Shown here in pieces: positions 25,001 through 30,740 of a DNA stretch of 64,000 bases. The notes under the pieces were generated by a model that was given only the letters and a program-made list of their open reading frames with translations, made no database searches and was not told the origin of the DNA. The translations under genes were made by a program, and so were the position numbers. Where the stretch lies: assembly GCF_047948215.1 (NCBI RefSeq), contig NC_134465.1:38974153-39038152 (forward strand), written 5' to 3'. Each line of letters begins with the position of its first letter. Within the stretch, counting starts at the first letter, position 1. Origin of the DNA: Lycorma delicatula (lineage: Eukaryota; Arthropoda; Insecta; Hemiptera; Fulgoridae).

Positions 25001-25973
25001 AGTATTGTTATAATTGATTCGAGTGTTATTTAGGATTGTCAGTCTAACAATTGAAGTCGACGCGTTTCGAGTTCCTACGTTCTCAAAACTACTTTAGCAC
25101 AGAGTCTTCCTGATTTGGCATCGACGGATGTTAAGCTCCTCCCACTCCCCATCCCTACTGACATGGCCTCTTCTGCTTTGGCCCTCAAAGGGAGGTAAAA
25201 GCAAGGATTACTAAATTCAGGAAGAGTCTGTGTTAAAAATAGTTTTGAGAACAGAGGTACTCCGAAACGCATCGACTACAAATATTAGAGCGATGATGCT
25301 AGGAAAGGCAGAAAATAACACTCAAATCGATACGAATAATAATTATAATGTTAAGGTAAATTAATCTAAATAAATGAAGATATTATATATGAAAAATAAT
25401 TAACTCAAAAGGGAGTTTTTTGACATAGCCTAAACTTACGCACATTAACGAAATGCAGAAAAAACAGGACTTCTTGAAAAAAATTATTGACAGTACCATT
25501 GTTTCTGAAAAAGGAAAATCATTATATTTTAAATAAACTGATGGAAAGATGTTTGAAATAGTTTGGTAATTTATTAGAAGAAACTTGGAAGCAAACTTGT
25601 GAGCCAAAATATTATGTCGAGTATATAAAAATAGTTGTCCGGTTCGGTAGAGGTGATATTTATAAGAATAAGTGAGTATTCTTTTTAGCCAATAGCCGAT
25701 TTAATTAATCTGAATGTATCATATTCAACAAATTCAAACGGCTGCAAAATAATTAAGTTACTGATGCAAAAACAGTTATTGATTAACATCGAAGTACAAA
25801 ACAATAAACCTTCGAAAAATAATTAAAACACAGTTCATAAACTAAGCTCCAGTATCGGGGTTTTTTATAAAAAATTTTGTTTTTGTACTTTAAACAATAA
25901 AATGAATACGATATCGTATACTTACAGTCGGATCACGAAAGTAATAACCAGGTAACAACGGCATACCTTCCAT
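585..25973 (-). CDS. EFHC1: EFHC1-like DM10 domain protein, multi-exon gene (3' end outside window)
   Basis: Ten exons, read right to left: 25926-25973, 23109-23245, 21001-20785, 15925-15770, 10078-9912, 8531-8347, 7177-7072, 4782-4665, 3974-3858 and 807-585. They join in frame through GT/AG sites to give about 491 residues. The start MEGMPLLPG, the linker RNGYAISRQPEFGIG and three DM10 domains (about residues 80-186, 232-347 and 418 to the end) are diagnostic of the EFHC1/EFHC2/Rib72 family, whose members are microtubule inner proteins of axonemal doublets. Human EFHC1 is about 640 residues, so roughly 150 or more C-terminal residues, including any EF-hand part, lie left of base 1. In-frame TAA codons directly precede the ATG. 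EFHC1 rather than EFHC2 is suggested by the third DM10 domain (VSVHPEDK, NSGFISG, FTPADF), but the paralogue assignment is tentative. The gene is about 25 kb because its introns are full of transposons. Confidence 0.9.
808..1439. other. Intron 9 sequence, no recognisable feature
   Basis: AT-rich intronic sequence between EFHC1-like exon 10 and the LINE remnant. I see no open frame with family similarity and no terminal repeats. Confidence 0.5.
1440..3310 (-). mobile_element. Decayed non-LTR retrotransposon (endonuclease to RT), minus strand
   Basis: Read on the minus strand from about 3310 down. An endonuclease piece (VYEEIDEAIKHIKGDENLII, then VGDCK near 3270-3180) is followed by the EN-RT linker open frame at 2525-2088 (NNVLNKDGTQIYNTKGKIDR, RAIKNLNGRKVPGIEGIPAD). 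RT motifs follow near 2090-1740 (YRTISLTSHASKILTRIL, LGEDQFSF, FKDLEKAFSNVNW), then a YADDLLILAESKKDFEE-like palm near 1570-1500. Frameshifts and stops interrupt it throughout. It belongs to the RTE/Jockey-like group of insect LINEs. It lies inside EFHC1-like intron 9, in the same orientation as the gene. Confidence 0.85.
3532..3751. mobile_element. MITE-like inverted-repeat element
   Basis: The ends form an imperfect inverted repeat. ACAACTTAACAACCAAACAC at 3532 pairs with the reverse complement of the segment ending at 3751, one base different over 26 bases. Similarity continues inward (TATACCAATA.TCA) to about 80 bases per arm. No coding capacity. A short non-autonomous DNA transposon is the simplest reading; the target duplication is not clear. 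Confidence 0.6.
3858..3974 (-). CDS. EFHC1: EFHC1-like exon 9 (linker)
   Basis: 117 nt, phase 0 at both ends (polypyrimidine plus TTTTAG acceptor, AAG/GTAAAT donor). It encodes PPPPHIGIGSPEDTLQSC and VIPKPPKQDVVKYI, matching the EFHC linker PP..G.GS.EDSL..C between DM10 domains 2 and 3. Confidence 0.88.
4665..4782 (-). CDS. EFHC1: EFHC1-like exon 8 (end of DM10 domain 2)
   Basis: 118 nt from a TTATAG acceptor to a CCA/GTATGT donor. It encodes FLIYDCDIFTRNYYKH, the terminal YDCD.FT..YY motif of the second DM10 domain, followed by a proline/lysine-rich linker (EQPPATEISFEKKKPILKP). Confidence 0.92.
5190..5700 (-). pseudogene. Mariner transposase fragment (C-terminal half)
   Basis: The minus strand reads MIATVFWKHKLFFFGK, then a YC.....KFRREIQNKWRRIL-like helix, then SPYSSDSALSDFHFFTK (the SPDLAPSDYHLF region carrying the third catalytic Asp), and RLATRHFKSNDELKNGVNK with VPFFEEG. 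These are in order but in several frames. No terminal repeats were found. It lies in EFHC1-like intron 7. Confidence 0.75.
5872..5905. repeat. TG/TA microsatellite
   Basis: A run of TG dinucleotides passing into TA dinucleotides, within EFHC1-like intron 7. Confidence 0.9.
6668..6859 (+). other. Candidate orphan plus-strand exon inside EFHC1-like intron 7
   Basis: An open block of exactly 64 codons lies between a good acceptor (polypyrimidine plus TTCTTAG) and a donor (ATG/GTAACT). It encodes a basic, hydrophilic peptide (VNHPDTSYLSTANGFTRQRK, then SNHFLEKTKSRKTTEKK). I do not recognise it. A stop precedes it at the acceptor, so it is only coding if spliced. It could be an exon of a gene nested on the opposite strand, or chance. 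Confidence 0.25.
7072..7177 (-). CDS. EFHC1: EFHC1-like exon 7
   Basis: 106 nt between a GTTTACAG acceptor and an AAG/GTTTGT donor. It joins in phase to both neighbours and encodes NYPAAYLEKSEHEVIEYYQP then KDLIVGNTVFLMAR, matching the EFHC linker that ends with the GVTVNVWGR-like strand of DM10 domain 2. Confidence 0.9.
7257..7287. repeat. (AT)n microsatellite
   Basis: About 15 perfect AT units in EFHC1-like intron 6. Confidence 0.95.
7288..8346. other. Intron 6 sequence, no recognised gene
   Basis: Two overlapping short plus-strand open frames (7490-7739) are hydrophobic and match nothing I know. I treat this as non-coding intron. Confidence 0.5.
8347..8531 (-). CDS. EFHC1: EFHC1-like exon 6 (DM10 domain 2)
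   Basis: 185 nt, phase 2 in (ATTTTAG acceptor) and phase 1 out (CCAG/GTAATT). It encodes FYIVWDDRDSEYGEMRPY, then LHYYLSDDCIDISEV and NSGRDPYPLLLSKMKLPKNW, a clear DM10 core with the family NSGRDP motif. Confidence 0.93.
8646..8691. repeat. Strong GC-rich palindrome
   Basis: A perfect 16-bp stem (GTATCACTCCCCATCC at 8646-8661 with its complement at 8676-8691), plus a further CCC/GGG inner pairing, leaves a small loop. It stands out because the surroundings are AT-rich, and a TG microsatellite lies just upstream (8585-8606). It may be the centre or junction of an old foldback element. Confidence 0.8.
9055..9806 (+). pseudogene. Decayed copy of an unnamed multicopy insect protein
   Basis: The translation, with frameshifts, begins MPRNCVNEVGAFCYYVV, continues to KIGDQDKM, APHIVCTNCSVYLRRW (9180-9255), then LPFGVSMVWCEPKDHVTDGY with FC (9270-9330), RPVPHSEIIPVPEPP, SRGELNDLVRDLNSSKNQAE with LLGSRLQ, and TDKELSQYFID to VHKPEGWLLF at the end. 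I recognise this order from a repeated, uncharacterised insect/cnidarian protein family with cysteine pairs at its N-terminus and a DLxLSKxxAELLGSRL signature. The function is unknown. It is broken by stops and a poly-A run near 9653. It lies antisense in EFHC1-like intron 5. Confidence 0.65.
9912..10078 (-). CDS. EFHC1: EFHC1-like exon 5
   Basis: 167 nt, phase 0 in (TCAATAG acceptor) and phase 2 out (TTAAG/GTAAGA). It encodes the inter-domain linker EYLWSQGVELND, the conserved DPYIRNRQ (EFHC consensus DPY...R) and the start of DM10 domain 2, RRYLEYDGKVLR. The intron between this exon and exon 6 carries a decayed plus-strand repeat protein. Confidence 0.92.
10079..11898. other. Intron 4 sequence, one unrecognised open frame
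   Basis: Mostly AT-rich intron. A 76-codon plus-strand frame at 11275-11505 (GLRIGSERELYPEVGQ, FFSDYGRDLDYF) looks protein-like and may be a repeat-derived fragment, but I do not recognise it. Confidence 0.4.
11899..11970 (+). repeat. Short direct repeats (AACAGGATACAATAATTAAA)
   Basis: Three near-identical copies of a 20-base motif, starting near 11899, 11918 and 11948, immediately upstream of the Penelope-like coding remnant. They may be part of that element. Confidence 0.7.
11971..12810 (+). mobile_element. Penelope-like element remnant (RT thumb and GIY-YIG-type endonuclease)
   Basis: The plus-strand frames read NYGNIKFTLNWEK, NNSIINLDIKI, HPWNKKIATFNSLIYRAIKY (12118-12175) and VVTNGYKANLVNKLYNKLK, the typical Penelope RT C-terminus. 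The endonuclease follows: YSLKCENCDLKYTDMTDRSF (12481-12552), FAKHILECKHNYNPN, INILEKFYIY, and MNEQTKFENNILFKPN to a stop at 12810. The GIY-YIG motif is worn (YTD in place of YIG), and stops interrupt it. It lies antisense in EFHC1-like intron 4. Confidence 0.82.
12811..13712. other. Intron 4 sequence, possible Penelope 3' region
   Basis: A CCTGAGGATGGATGAAGG motif near 13055 resembles the 3'-terminal region of Penelope-like elements. Otherwise no feature was seen. Confidence 0.35.
13713..14775 (-). mobile_element. Mariner element with TA target duplication and terminal inverted repeats
   Basis: The ends are CGAGGGTTATTTTTTTTTCA at 13713 and its near-complement ending at 14775, each flanked by TA (13711-13712 and 14776-14777). 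TIR similarity covers about 30 bases (TCAAGGTCCGATCGG). At about 1,063 bp it is shorter than a typical 1.3-kb mariner, because part of the N-terminal coding region is deleted. Related foldback copies lie at 56.5-58.2 kb. Confidence 0.93.
13807..14613 (-). pseudogene. Mariner transposase (DD34D type), internally deleted and mutated
   Basis: It begins MSTTIASPTKYEMRVVIRFL at 14613. After a deletion it continues through a DMDPF-like remnant, WMHSHSPSKPKKFKRTFSNR, ATMIWDRNEVLFVEF, ITAASYC, VIVFLHDNARPHTA (second catalytic Asp), HPPYSPDLAPSNFHLL, GGQHFGTDIELQ and LVPRYDKCLNRSGDYVEK. The third catalytic Asp is Asn here (codon at 14008-14010), so this copy could not catalyse transposition even apart from its frameshifts. 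Confidence 0.92.
14778..15769. other. Intron 4 sequence, no recognised feature
   Basis: AT-rich sequence between the mariner copy and EFHC1-like exon 4. Nothing recognisable on either strand. Confidence 0.5.
15770..15925 (-). CDS. EFHC1: EFHC1-like exon 4 (end of DM10 domain 1)
   Basis: 156 nt, phase 0 at both ends (TTTTCAG acceptor, AAG/GTTTGT donor). It encodes NAGFPQGRLIRRSRIP and continues through FNVGIDVAMFGNVLHI and CDDYTK, the second half of the first DM10 domain (compare the EFHC pattern NSG..QG..IRRHRIP ... CD.FT). Confidence 0.92.
16002..16058. repeat. (AC)n(AT)n compound microsatellite
   Basis: About 7 AC units followed by about 21 AT units, directly abutting the left end of the long-TIR Tc1/mariner element. 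Confidence 0.95.
16060..18331 (+). mobile_element. Long-TIR Tc1/mariner-like transposon
   Basis: The outer ends match as inverted repeats (GAGTCAAAAG....GAAAC, then TTTAAAAC.ATTCTAG..AGAAT and CTGTAACTTTCA). Unusually, the similarity continues inward, with indels, for about 300 bases: left arm about 16060-16395, right arm about 18015-18331. Both arms carry a TTCAACC.CTTCTT.G.GGGTG.CCCAGGG block. A further direct copy of part of that block lies at about 17897-17925, just after the transposase. TA dinucleotides flank it, though the left boundary sits in an AT microsatellite. It is in EFHC1-like intron 3. Confidence 0.8.
16866..17890 (+). pseudogene. Tc1/mariner-family transposase, decayed
   Basis: Starts MSLSEQKRVTLLMIRGFND. 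After frame changes it continues NRNPTSKDTVSKTIKQFEKT (HTH region), PFKICLVQQLNENDYKQRLE, YSNEAPFFLNGNVN (first catalytic region; Asp replaced by Asn), GPIFIEGNLNAVKYEALLLN, NIWFQQNGAPT (second Asp also Asn), and ends with a SSFYY.LAHCQTIEGGHFEHL block at 17820-17887. Multiple stops. It is the only coding region of the surrounding long-TIR element. Confidence 0.85.
18332..19402. other. Intron 3 sequence, no recognised feature
   Basis: AT-rich intron between two transposons. No coding similarity seen. Confidence 0.5.
19403..20447 (-). mobile_element. Mariner-like element with TIRs and TA flanks
   Basis: The left end at 19403 carries GGTTCAATAATTAAAGAGA continuing to ..AATGTAGAGAAA, and matches the reverse complement of the right end (GACGTTCAATAATTAACGAG...GATGTAGAGAAA) over about 40 bases. 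TA lies on both sides (19401-19402 and 20448-20449). Length is 1,045 bp. It is in EFHC1-like intron 3, on the gene strand. Confidence 0.88.
19455..20304 (-). pseudogene. Mariner-like transposase remnant
   Basis: Begins MSVPLETYTPKNIQ at 20304. The longest open part (20256-19909) has ETAAEIYSIMLRQYRENCFN, NVYKWVKQFNSGRTSVTDLL with RSGRP (the HTH linker of mariner proteins) and ATMHSIIHDVLNYRKMCSRW. After a frameshift, TCDETWIHHFDPKSKRQSL (19830-19775) supplies the first catalytic Asp region. The middle of the catalytic domain is missing, and KFNDNEAVKKAVHEW near the end corresponds to the C-terminal helix. Confidence 0.85.
20448..20784. other. Intron 3 sequence next to exon 3, no recognised feature
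   Basis: AT-rich intron between the mariner element and EFHC1-like exon 3. Nothing recognised. Confidence 0.5.
20785..21001 (-). CDS. EFHC1: EFHC1-like exon 3 (start of DM10 domain 1)
   Basis: 217 nt from a TTTACAG acceptor to a GAG/GTAATT donor. It encodes the first part of DM10 domain 1, with the family hallmarks FKPHFLVYDKKCLTFFAFF and YFLEDDTITVMEPVVE. The exon ends in phase 0 directly before the NAGFPQGRLIRR segment of exon 4, as expected for EFHC proteins. Confidence 0.92.
21219..22427 (+). mobile_element. Decayed Tc1/mariner-like transposon with TIRs
   Basis: CAGAGTGGGGCAAAATCCTG at 21219 matches, imperfectly, the reverse complement of the right end (CAGGTGGGGCAGAAAATGTG). TA lies on each side. 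The plus-strand frames show SVSDQTVKILHYDLNFHPYK with VVHEL (21567-21655), a worn catalytic middle, then a PDLSPCDFF.W-like region and QSLSDLK (22130-22160). No frame is intact. It lies in EFHC1-like intron 2 and belongs to the same group as the 29.4-30.7 kb element. Confidence 0.8.
22428..23108. other. Intron 2 sequence, no recognised feature
   Basis: AT-rich sequence between the transposon and EFHC1-like exon 2. Nothing seen on either strand. Confidence 0.5.
23109..23245 (-). CDS. EFHC1: EFHC1-like exon 2
   Basis: 137 nt, phase 0 in and phase 2 out. The acceptor is TTTCAG and the donor AG/GTAAT. It encodes QSSFNIPHTLEYRNGYAI followed by SRQPEFGIGKTPL, the conserved EFHC N-terminal linker. 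The split arginine codon is completed by the first G of exon 3. Confidence 0.9.
23320..23720 (-). mobile_element. Possible LINE 3'-end remnant
   Basis: The minus strand reads GRQKLTYVKQIIEDV.NIFRLK, resembling the terminal GRPR..Y..QI..D......Y.E.K block of RTE-type reverse transcriptases, preceded by weak similarity. Stops are frequent, and the call is tentative. Confidence 0.35.
23721..25052. other. Intron 1 sequence, no recognised gene
   Basis: AT-rich. An 82-codon plus-strand frame (24670-24918) has no recognisable motif and I leave it uncalled. Confidence 0.45.
25053..25279. mobile_element. Foldback MITE (about 227 bp)
   Basis: The two ends are inverted repeats of about 65-70 bases. 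The left arm has GTCGACGCGTTTCGAG, GTTCTCAAAACTA and AGTCTTCCTGA; the right arm is the reverse complement with a few changes (GTCGATGCGTTTCGGAG). The centre holds no gene and is GC-richer than the surrounding intron 1. Confidence 0.82.
25280..25925. other. Intron 1, 5' portion, no recognised feature
   Basis: AT-rich sequence between the foldback MITE and EFHC1-like exon 1. A 74-codon minus-strand frame at 25383-25607 has no recognisable motif. Confidence 0.45.
25926..25973 (-). CDS. EFHC1: EFHC1-like exon 1 (start codon)
   Basis: Encodes 16 residues, MEGMPLLPGYYFRDPT, ending in phase 0 at a consensus GTAAGT donor (25925-25920). Two in-frame TAA codons lie 4-9 bases upstream of the ATG, so this is the first possible start. 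A TTTTAG just upstream at about 25998 could be a 5'-UTR splice acceptor. Confidence 0.9.
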
Positions 25974-26144
25974 TATTTATTACAAATAAATTACCTAAAA
26001 CAAGAAATTTATTATAACCGAGAAAGGTGTTATACAGTTCTAAAAATCAATTACCGTAACGCGGTCACTAAGACTGTGAAATAAAATAACCCTGCCGATT
26101 AAAATAGTAAAGTAACATTATTATAACGTCGAACCAGCGACTTA

Positions 26145-26157
26145 GTTGCTCGGCAAC
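26145..26157 (-). promoter_or_regulatory. RFX X-box in the EFHC1-like promoter
   Basis: On the gene's strand the site reads GTTGCC-G-AGCAAC, an exact fit to the X-box consensus GTNRCC(0-3)RGYAAC bound by RFX factors. It lies 172 bp upstream of the EFHC1-like start codon. In worm, fly and vertebrates RFX factors drive ciliary genes through such sites near the start, so this fits an axonemal protein gene. The match and distance are seen directly; use by RFX is inferred. Confidence 0.75.
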
Positions 26158-26193
26158 AAAGCATAACAAACCCAAACTTCTTCTATCTAACCT

Positions 26194-26298
26194 CTCTTTT
26201 TCCTGTTTAGCCTCCGGTAACTACCGTTTAGATAATTCTTCAGAGGATGAATGAGGATGATATGTATGAGTGTAAATGAAGTGTAGTCTTGTACATTC
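26194..26298 (-). mobile_element. 5'-truncated SINE with 15-bp target duplication
   Basis: The segment is the 3' part of the same SINE found complete at 26619 and 33782, inverted (CTGTTTAGCCTCCGGTAACT, TCTTCAGAGGATGAATGAGG). It is flanked by perfect direct repeats TCTTCTATCTAACCT at 26179-26193 and 26299-26313. It sits 22 bp upstream of the X-box, inside the EFHC1-like promoter. Confidence 0.93.
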
Positions 26299-26313
26299 TC
26301 TTCTATCTAACCT

Positions 26314-26618
26314 ACTACACTTGAATATAACTTCAAAGATTTTGTTGTTCATTACGTGTAAAAATTTAAACGTAATATTGTTCATTTTAAGTTAGTTTAA
26401 AGTTACTGGTATTGATTGAAAGTGATGTAACGTTTTTACTTCAAAAAAATTTAATCGACTACCCCCGTGTGCCTTCAATCGGTTACAGATTTAAAACCGC
26501 TGCTCCTAACTTCATGCTTTTTCTATTACACACTGTAGGATATTAAAATCTGGGTGTTTTAGAGTTAGGTATGGTGTACTATATTCGGTAGTTTCTGTCC
26601 AGGTAGAGTGTAGTTTTA
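26314..26618. other. Inter-SINE spacer, no recognised feature
   Basis: About 300 bases between two SINEs, upstream of the EFHC1-like gene. No coding similarity. Distal promoter elements are possible but not identified. Confidence 0.4.
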
Positions 26619-26903
26619 CAACCCACCGGGTTCGTGTAGTGGTGAACTCGTTATCGCAAATCAGTTGATTTCGAAGTCGAGAGTTCTAAGGTTCAAATCC
26701 TAGTAAAGGGAGTTACTTATGGATTTGAATACTAGATCGTGGATACCGGTGTTCTTTGATTGTTGGGATTCAGTTAACCACACATCTCAGGTATAATAGT
26801 CGACCTGCGATTGTACATGACTACATTTCATTTACATTTATACATATCAATCTCTTAAATAATACCTTAAGGTGGTTCCGGGGGTTAAACAGAAAGAGAG
26901 ACC
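26619..26903 (+). mobile_element. Full-length tRNA-derived SINE
   Basis: The 285-bp unit begins with a tRNA-like head containing an A box (TAGTGGTGAAC, 26637-26647) and a canonical B box (GGTTCAAATCC, 26690-26700), both pol III promoter elements. The body contains CTAGATCGTGGATACC and AACCACACATCTCAG, and the tail GGGTTAAACAGAAAGAGAG. Direct repeats GTAGTTTTA flank it at 26610-26618 and 26904-26912. Its relatives in this window are at 26194, 32321 and 33782. Confidence 0.92.
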
Positions 26904-27289
26904 GTAGTTTTATACGTTAAAAATACTATAAAAGAAAAGCTGTATACAGCCGATCCGATAATCTTCCTCGATCTTATGCCGCTGCTGTAGGGCATAAAAA
27001 TTATATCGGTTCCAAAATTGATAAAAGAATTAAACTCGCAGGTATTGAATCTCTTTTTCGACAAATCACAATCTCATAGGTCTACTAACCAAAGTAATTA
27101 CAGAGTTCTGTGATAAACTTTCTGCGAACTGAAACTGAATAACATGGAGTGTCCTGTTGTTAAAAACAATGATAATCTGTAAACTGAATCTGCAAAATTA
27201 TGAGTCGTGATAGTGAAGTGTAGTCCAAGGATGATAATAATATTCGTTAATGATTTATTTAATGATGCAAATTAACATGGTTTTATAAA

Positions 27290-28515
27290 TCGGTGACAAG
27301 AAATGCAAACTATAATCATTTCTAACTTAATATATGTAATTTTAATTTTAGAAACCCGCTTTACAGACTGCAATTATTTCGGTCTTCTTGGTTATTCCGT
27401 GTACACCACTTATGAGAGAGTAGAGCATATATGGTGCTACTGCAGTTCTTGTCAAAAGTACAATAAAACATCATCGGTTACCATCACTCAACACCGACCA
27501 CATACAAGCTACTTGTTGAAATTTTAGATCAGCACACGGGTCTCTCAGGTTATCTTCAATTTACTGTCCTCGTCACACCATCTCAGATGATCTATTTTCT
27601 CAATTTTTCAAAACCCTAGGTTCCGTTTTATTGCAGGAAGTGAGTGGAACGCTAAGCACTTGCATCGGGGTTCTCGACTGATAACTCGAGGGATGGCCTT
27701 AAAGGACTGTGTCAACAAAATGCATCTAAACGCCATTTCCACAATGCAACCGATATATTGAACAACAGATCTAACAAATGTTGTATTTTTGAACTTGTAC
27801 TTTTTATCACTTCAGGAGTTTCTTCTTTTCAACACTGTTAAAAACTACTACGTTTCTACTTCTGATCGTTCATCTGGCTTACTATTAGTACGATGGTTAC
27901 AAAAAAACGAAAATCCCCACTCCTTTTTAATAGAACTGATTGAGAATCACATCAAAGCTGGATAGAAAATGAATTAAATTTACATGTTTGTCTTAAATGC
28001 CTTGATGATATTGATAGTGCAAACCACTGTTTTACAAATATAGTAGCATGGGTTCAACATCCCCGCAAAAATATAAGAAATAGGAAGGACCAGACACCCA
28101 AAAGTAGTTATGGTCTAGTAATTGCTAAAAGACTACTTCGGAGGATATGATAGTGCTATAGAAATCCTGCAGATAAAACGGCTTTAAACAGAACTGCTCG
28201 TTGGTTGAAGAAACTATCACAAACAAACAAAAATGAAACATTTAAAAATATCTTGAAAATCTTTCTCTTTCAAGAAAAGACGATTATTCACTGTGGAAAG
28301 CCGCAAAAAGATTTAAGCGGCCATTATAATCATTTTCACCTTTAAAGTCTTCAACCTGGGTGGCCTAGCTCTGGACATCTGGGCAAACCCCGTTGTATTT
28401 AGCTCTAACCTCTACACAAGTGAGCTCTGCAGAAGTGGTCTTGTATTTCCCCGGTACTCGTGAGACCAGAATTACTAATCCTTAAAAAAATCTATGATGG
28501 TTGGTGGTCTATCTG
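27290..28515 (+). mobile_element. Jockey-type LINE ORF2, endonuclease and linker part
   Basis: The plus-strand frames give ETRFTDCNYFGLLGYSVYTT (27351-27413), FRFIAGSEWNAKHLHRGSRL with ITRG (27620-27695; the endonuclease D-N catalytic neighbourhood is worn), KDCVNKMHLNAISTMQP, and a linker DDYSLWKAAKRFKRPL (28278-28325), then LLILKKIYDGWWSI at 28470-28515. Stops and frameshifts are common. The reading stops at WW.. and resumes at about 31491 with the continuation of the same linker, so this and the 31491-32600 segment are two halves of one element. Confidence 0.85.
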
Positions 28516-28889
28516 AAAAAAAAACCACTTGTAAAAAGACCTCACTCACCTTTATCTGACAAGGATCCCCGAAGAAAATAATTCAAATAATGACCAAGTC
28601 CCGCATACAATATGGAAACATTAGATTTGTTAGTTCTACGGAATAATCAGGAAGGTGGCTCCATTCACAAGGTCTCGCCTTTCCTGATAAATAAGGTAGT
28701 AACTTGTTCAAGTGGTTCCCCCAACAACATAAGAAAATTGAAAATCGGATCAATACTGATAGACTTTATTGATGAGCAGAGTCAATCGCACTTAATCTAA
28801 TCTATATTAGTGAAGTTGCCAATAACTTCGTTCCCAAGGTGTTATAGAGATGAAGTGAGTAATGAAACGTCAGAGCGGGATGGAGGAGC

Positions 28890-29396
28890 CTATTCCTTCC
28901 CTTACTTTAACGTTCGACCTTTCTTTATAAGTAGAGAAAATTGGAGGAAGGTACCTATCTGAGTACGACCATTCATCCCCAACCTACAGTGACGTTTCCA
29001 GTGTCAAAGGTATGGCGACACTACAATTTCTTGCTCGAACACTGTTATATGTACGGGGAAGAAGGTCACAACGAAACTGCCTGCCAGGAGGGGAAAAAAT
29101 GTGTAACTGTGGGGGACACATTTAGCTCGCTCACAAGATTGCCCAACTTTTAAAGAAGAGAAGGCAATTTTTGAAAAATTGTACCGAGCAGAAGCTATCT
29201 TATCCGATCGCACGAAGAGAATATAATAAGACACTGAACTCACGGAATCTGGTTAAAACAAACGTCTCTTTTGCAGCCGCTACATCAAGGCAAGTCCCTG
29301 CAAATGCGGGTAATCAACAGTGTGGATCCTGCAGTGAAGTAAAACAGCTTGTTCAGATATTATCTGACCAGGTTTAAATCTTCACACAGAGTTTTA
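28890..29396 (+). pseudogene. LINE ORF1 (gag-like, CCHC zinc knuckle) remnant
   Basis: Includes VTFPVSKVWRHYN (LINE Gag region), the knuckle CYMYGEEGHNETACQEGKKC, a shifted-frame NCGGHISLAHK, then KEEKAIFEKLYRAEAILSDR, TLNSRNLVKTNVSFAAATSR and QLVQILSDQV. ORF1 proteins of Jockey-like LINEs bind element RNA. The coding sequence stops where the mariner-like element begins. Confidence 0.7.
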
Positions 29397-29398
29397 TA

Positions 29399-30738
29399 CA
29401 GAGTGATTCAAAGAAACGGGAAATTAAAAAAATTAAATAACGTTAATGAAAAATTTTTTTTAGAAAATGAATTTTATTTCATGTAATTGTACAAATGTTG
29501 CCATTTTAGGATACATACATTTTAGTTTATTTTTTTAAAGATGACATCTTCCAGATGACCTCCTCTTCTACGTAAACACTCACAAAGTCTCTTCGTTAAA
29601 TTGTTCATGGTTTGGCGTAACATCTCAACTGGAATTTCCGCAATTGCTTCTCGGATCTTTGCCTTCAGTTCTTCCGTTGTAGCAGGTCTACTGCGGAACA
29701 CATTGCGTTTAAGGTGACCCCACAAAACGTAATCGCAAGCTGAGAGATCAGTCGATCTGGGAGGCCATCTAATGTCACCATTTCGTGAAATGACACGTCC
29801 AAACAATCGATGTACAGCTGCCATTGATATTCATTCAGTATGTGACGTTGCTCCGTCTTGTTGAAACCAGGGTGTGTTAAGAATCTGTGGAAATCTCTTT
29901 TGTTGTTCCACAACAGAGGTTTCAAGCACGGCTACGTAATGAGCCGACGTCATTGTAATCGCAAGACCGTTGTCATCCTCAAAAAAATAAGGGCTTATAA
30001 CACCGTAAGATGACATAGCACACCACACGGTCACTTTCTAGCTGTGCAACGGAGCTGGTGTAGCTGCGTAGGATTTTATTGTGCCCAGTATCTGAAATTT
30101 TGCTTGTTAACAAATCCGCTGAGGTGGAAATGTGCTCCGTCTGACATCCACAGTTCGTGAACAAACTCTTCGTTATCAATTATCTTCTGAAGCATTACAT
30201 TACACAATTGTGCTCGCACAACTGCATCGTTCTGTTTCAGTTCCTGGACGATCTGCAACTTGTACGGATGGAATTGCAAGTCCTTCACTAACATTCTTCG
30301 AACACTTGAACTCTGCAATTGTAAAGATGCTGCGAGACGACGGATTGACCGATGTGGACTTCGTGTGACAGCATCTTGTAAAGCTTGAACATTCTGCGGT
30401 GTATGGACGGTTCGCTCATGGCCTGGAGGTTTCTTTTTCATTGCCGAACCAGTTTCCTCAAAATTAGATATCCGTGTTTTAATTGCATGTGGTGATGGAA
30501 CACGGTCTTGCCATCCCAGATTAAAATGACAGCGAAATTCTCTACGCGCTCCCTCCACACTGTCATTGTTTTTGTAAAACGCTTTGATAGCAAATGCACG
30601 TTGCGCACCACTCCAAGGATCCATGACAACTAAATGGCAGGTTAGGTTAGAGAGGCTGGCGCCACTTATCAAGTGGTACCAATCGCCCACGGCTACCAAC
30701 ACAACTTTCAAAATTTCCTGTTTCTTTGAATCACTCTG
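29399..30738 (-). mobile_element. Mariner-like element, 1,340 bp, with TIRs and TA duplication
   Basis: CAGAGTGATTCAAAGAAACG at 29399 and the reverse complement of the right end (CAGAGTGATTCAAAGAAACA) agree for about 27 bases with one difference, and TA flanks both sides (29397-29398 and 30739-30740). The nearly complete length and limited decay make it one of the younger DNA transposons in the window. It is inserted in a LINE ORF1 remnant. Confidence 0.95.
29522..30624 (-). pseudogene. Tc1/mariner-family transposase, nearly full length with frameshifts
   Basis: Begins MDPWSGAQRAFAIKAFYKNN at 30624. It has an HTH (NFEETGSAMKKKPPG, RSPHRSIRRLAASLQL), LQFHPYKLQIVQELKQND, a first catalytic region WMSDGAHFHLSGFVNKQNF (usual Glu after Asp is Gly), KVTVWCAMSSYGVISPYFFE, a second catalytic region NTPWFQQDGATSHT, and a third DIRWPPRSTDLSACDYVLWG, ending with GGHLEDVIFKK. 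The frame changes near 30070, 29850 and 29820, so the gene is broken although all three catalytic Asp positions can still be read. Confidence 0.92.
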
Positions 30739-30740
30739 TA

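Noticed and set aside
25075..25272. 65-codon minus-strand open frame
   Set aside because: It lies wholly within the foldback MITE and has no family motif, so it is a by-product of the inverted repeat.
26619..26703. Genuine tRNA gene
   Set aside because: A and B boxes are present, but the cloverleaf is incomplete, the unit runs on for 285 bp with a SINE tail, and target duplications flank it.
30132..30368. 78-codon plus-strand open frame
   Set aside because: Antisense of the mariner-like transposase at 29522-30624.
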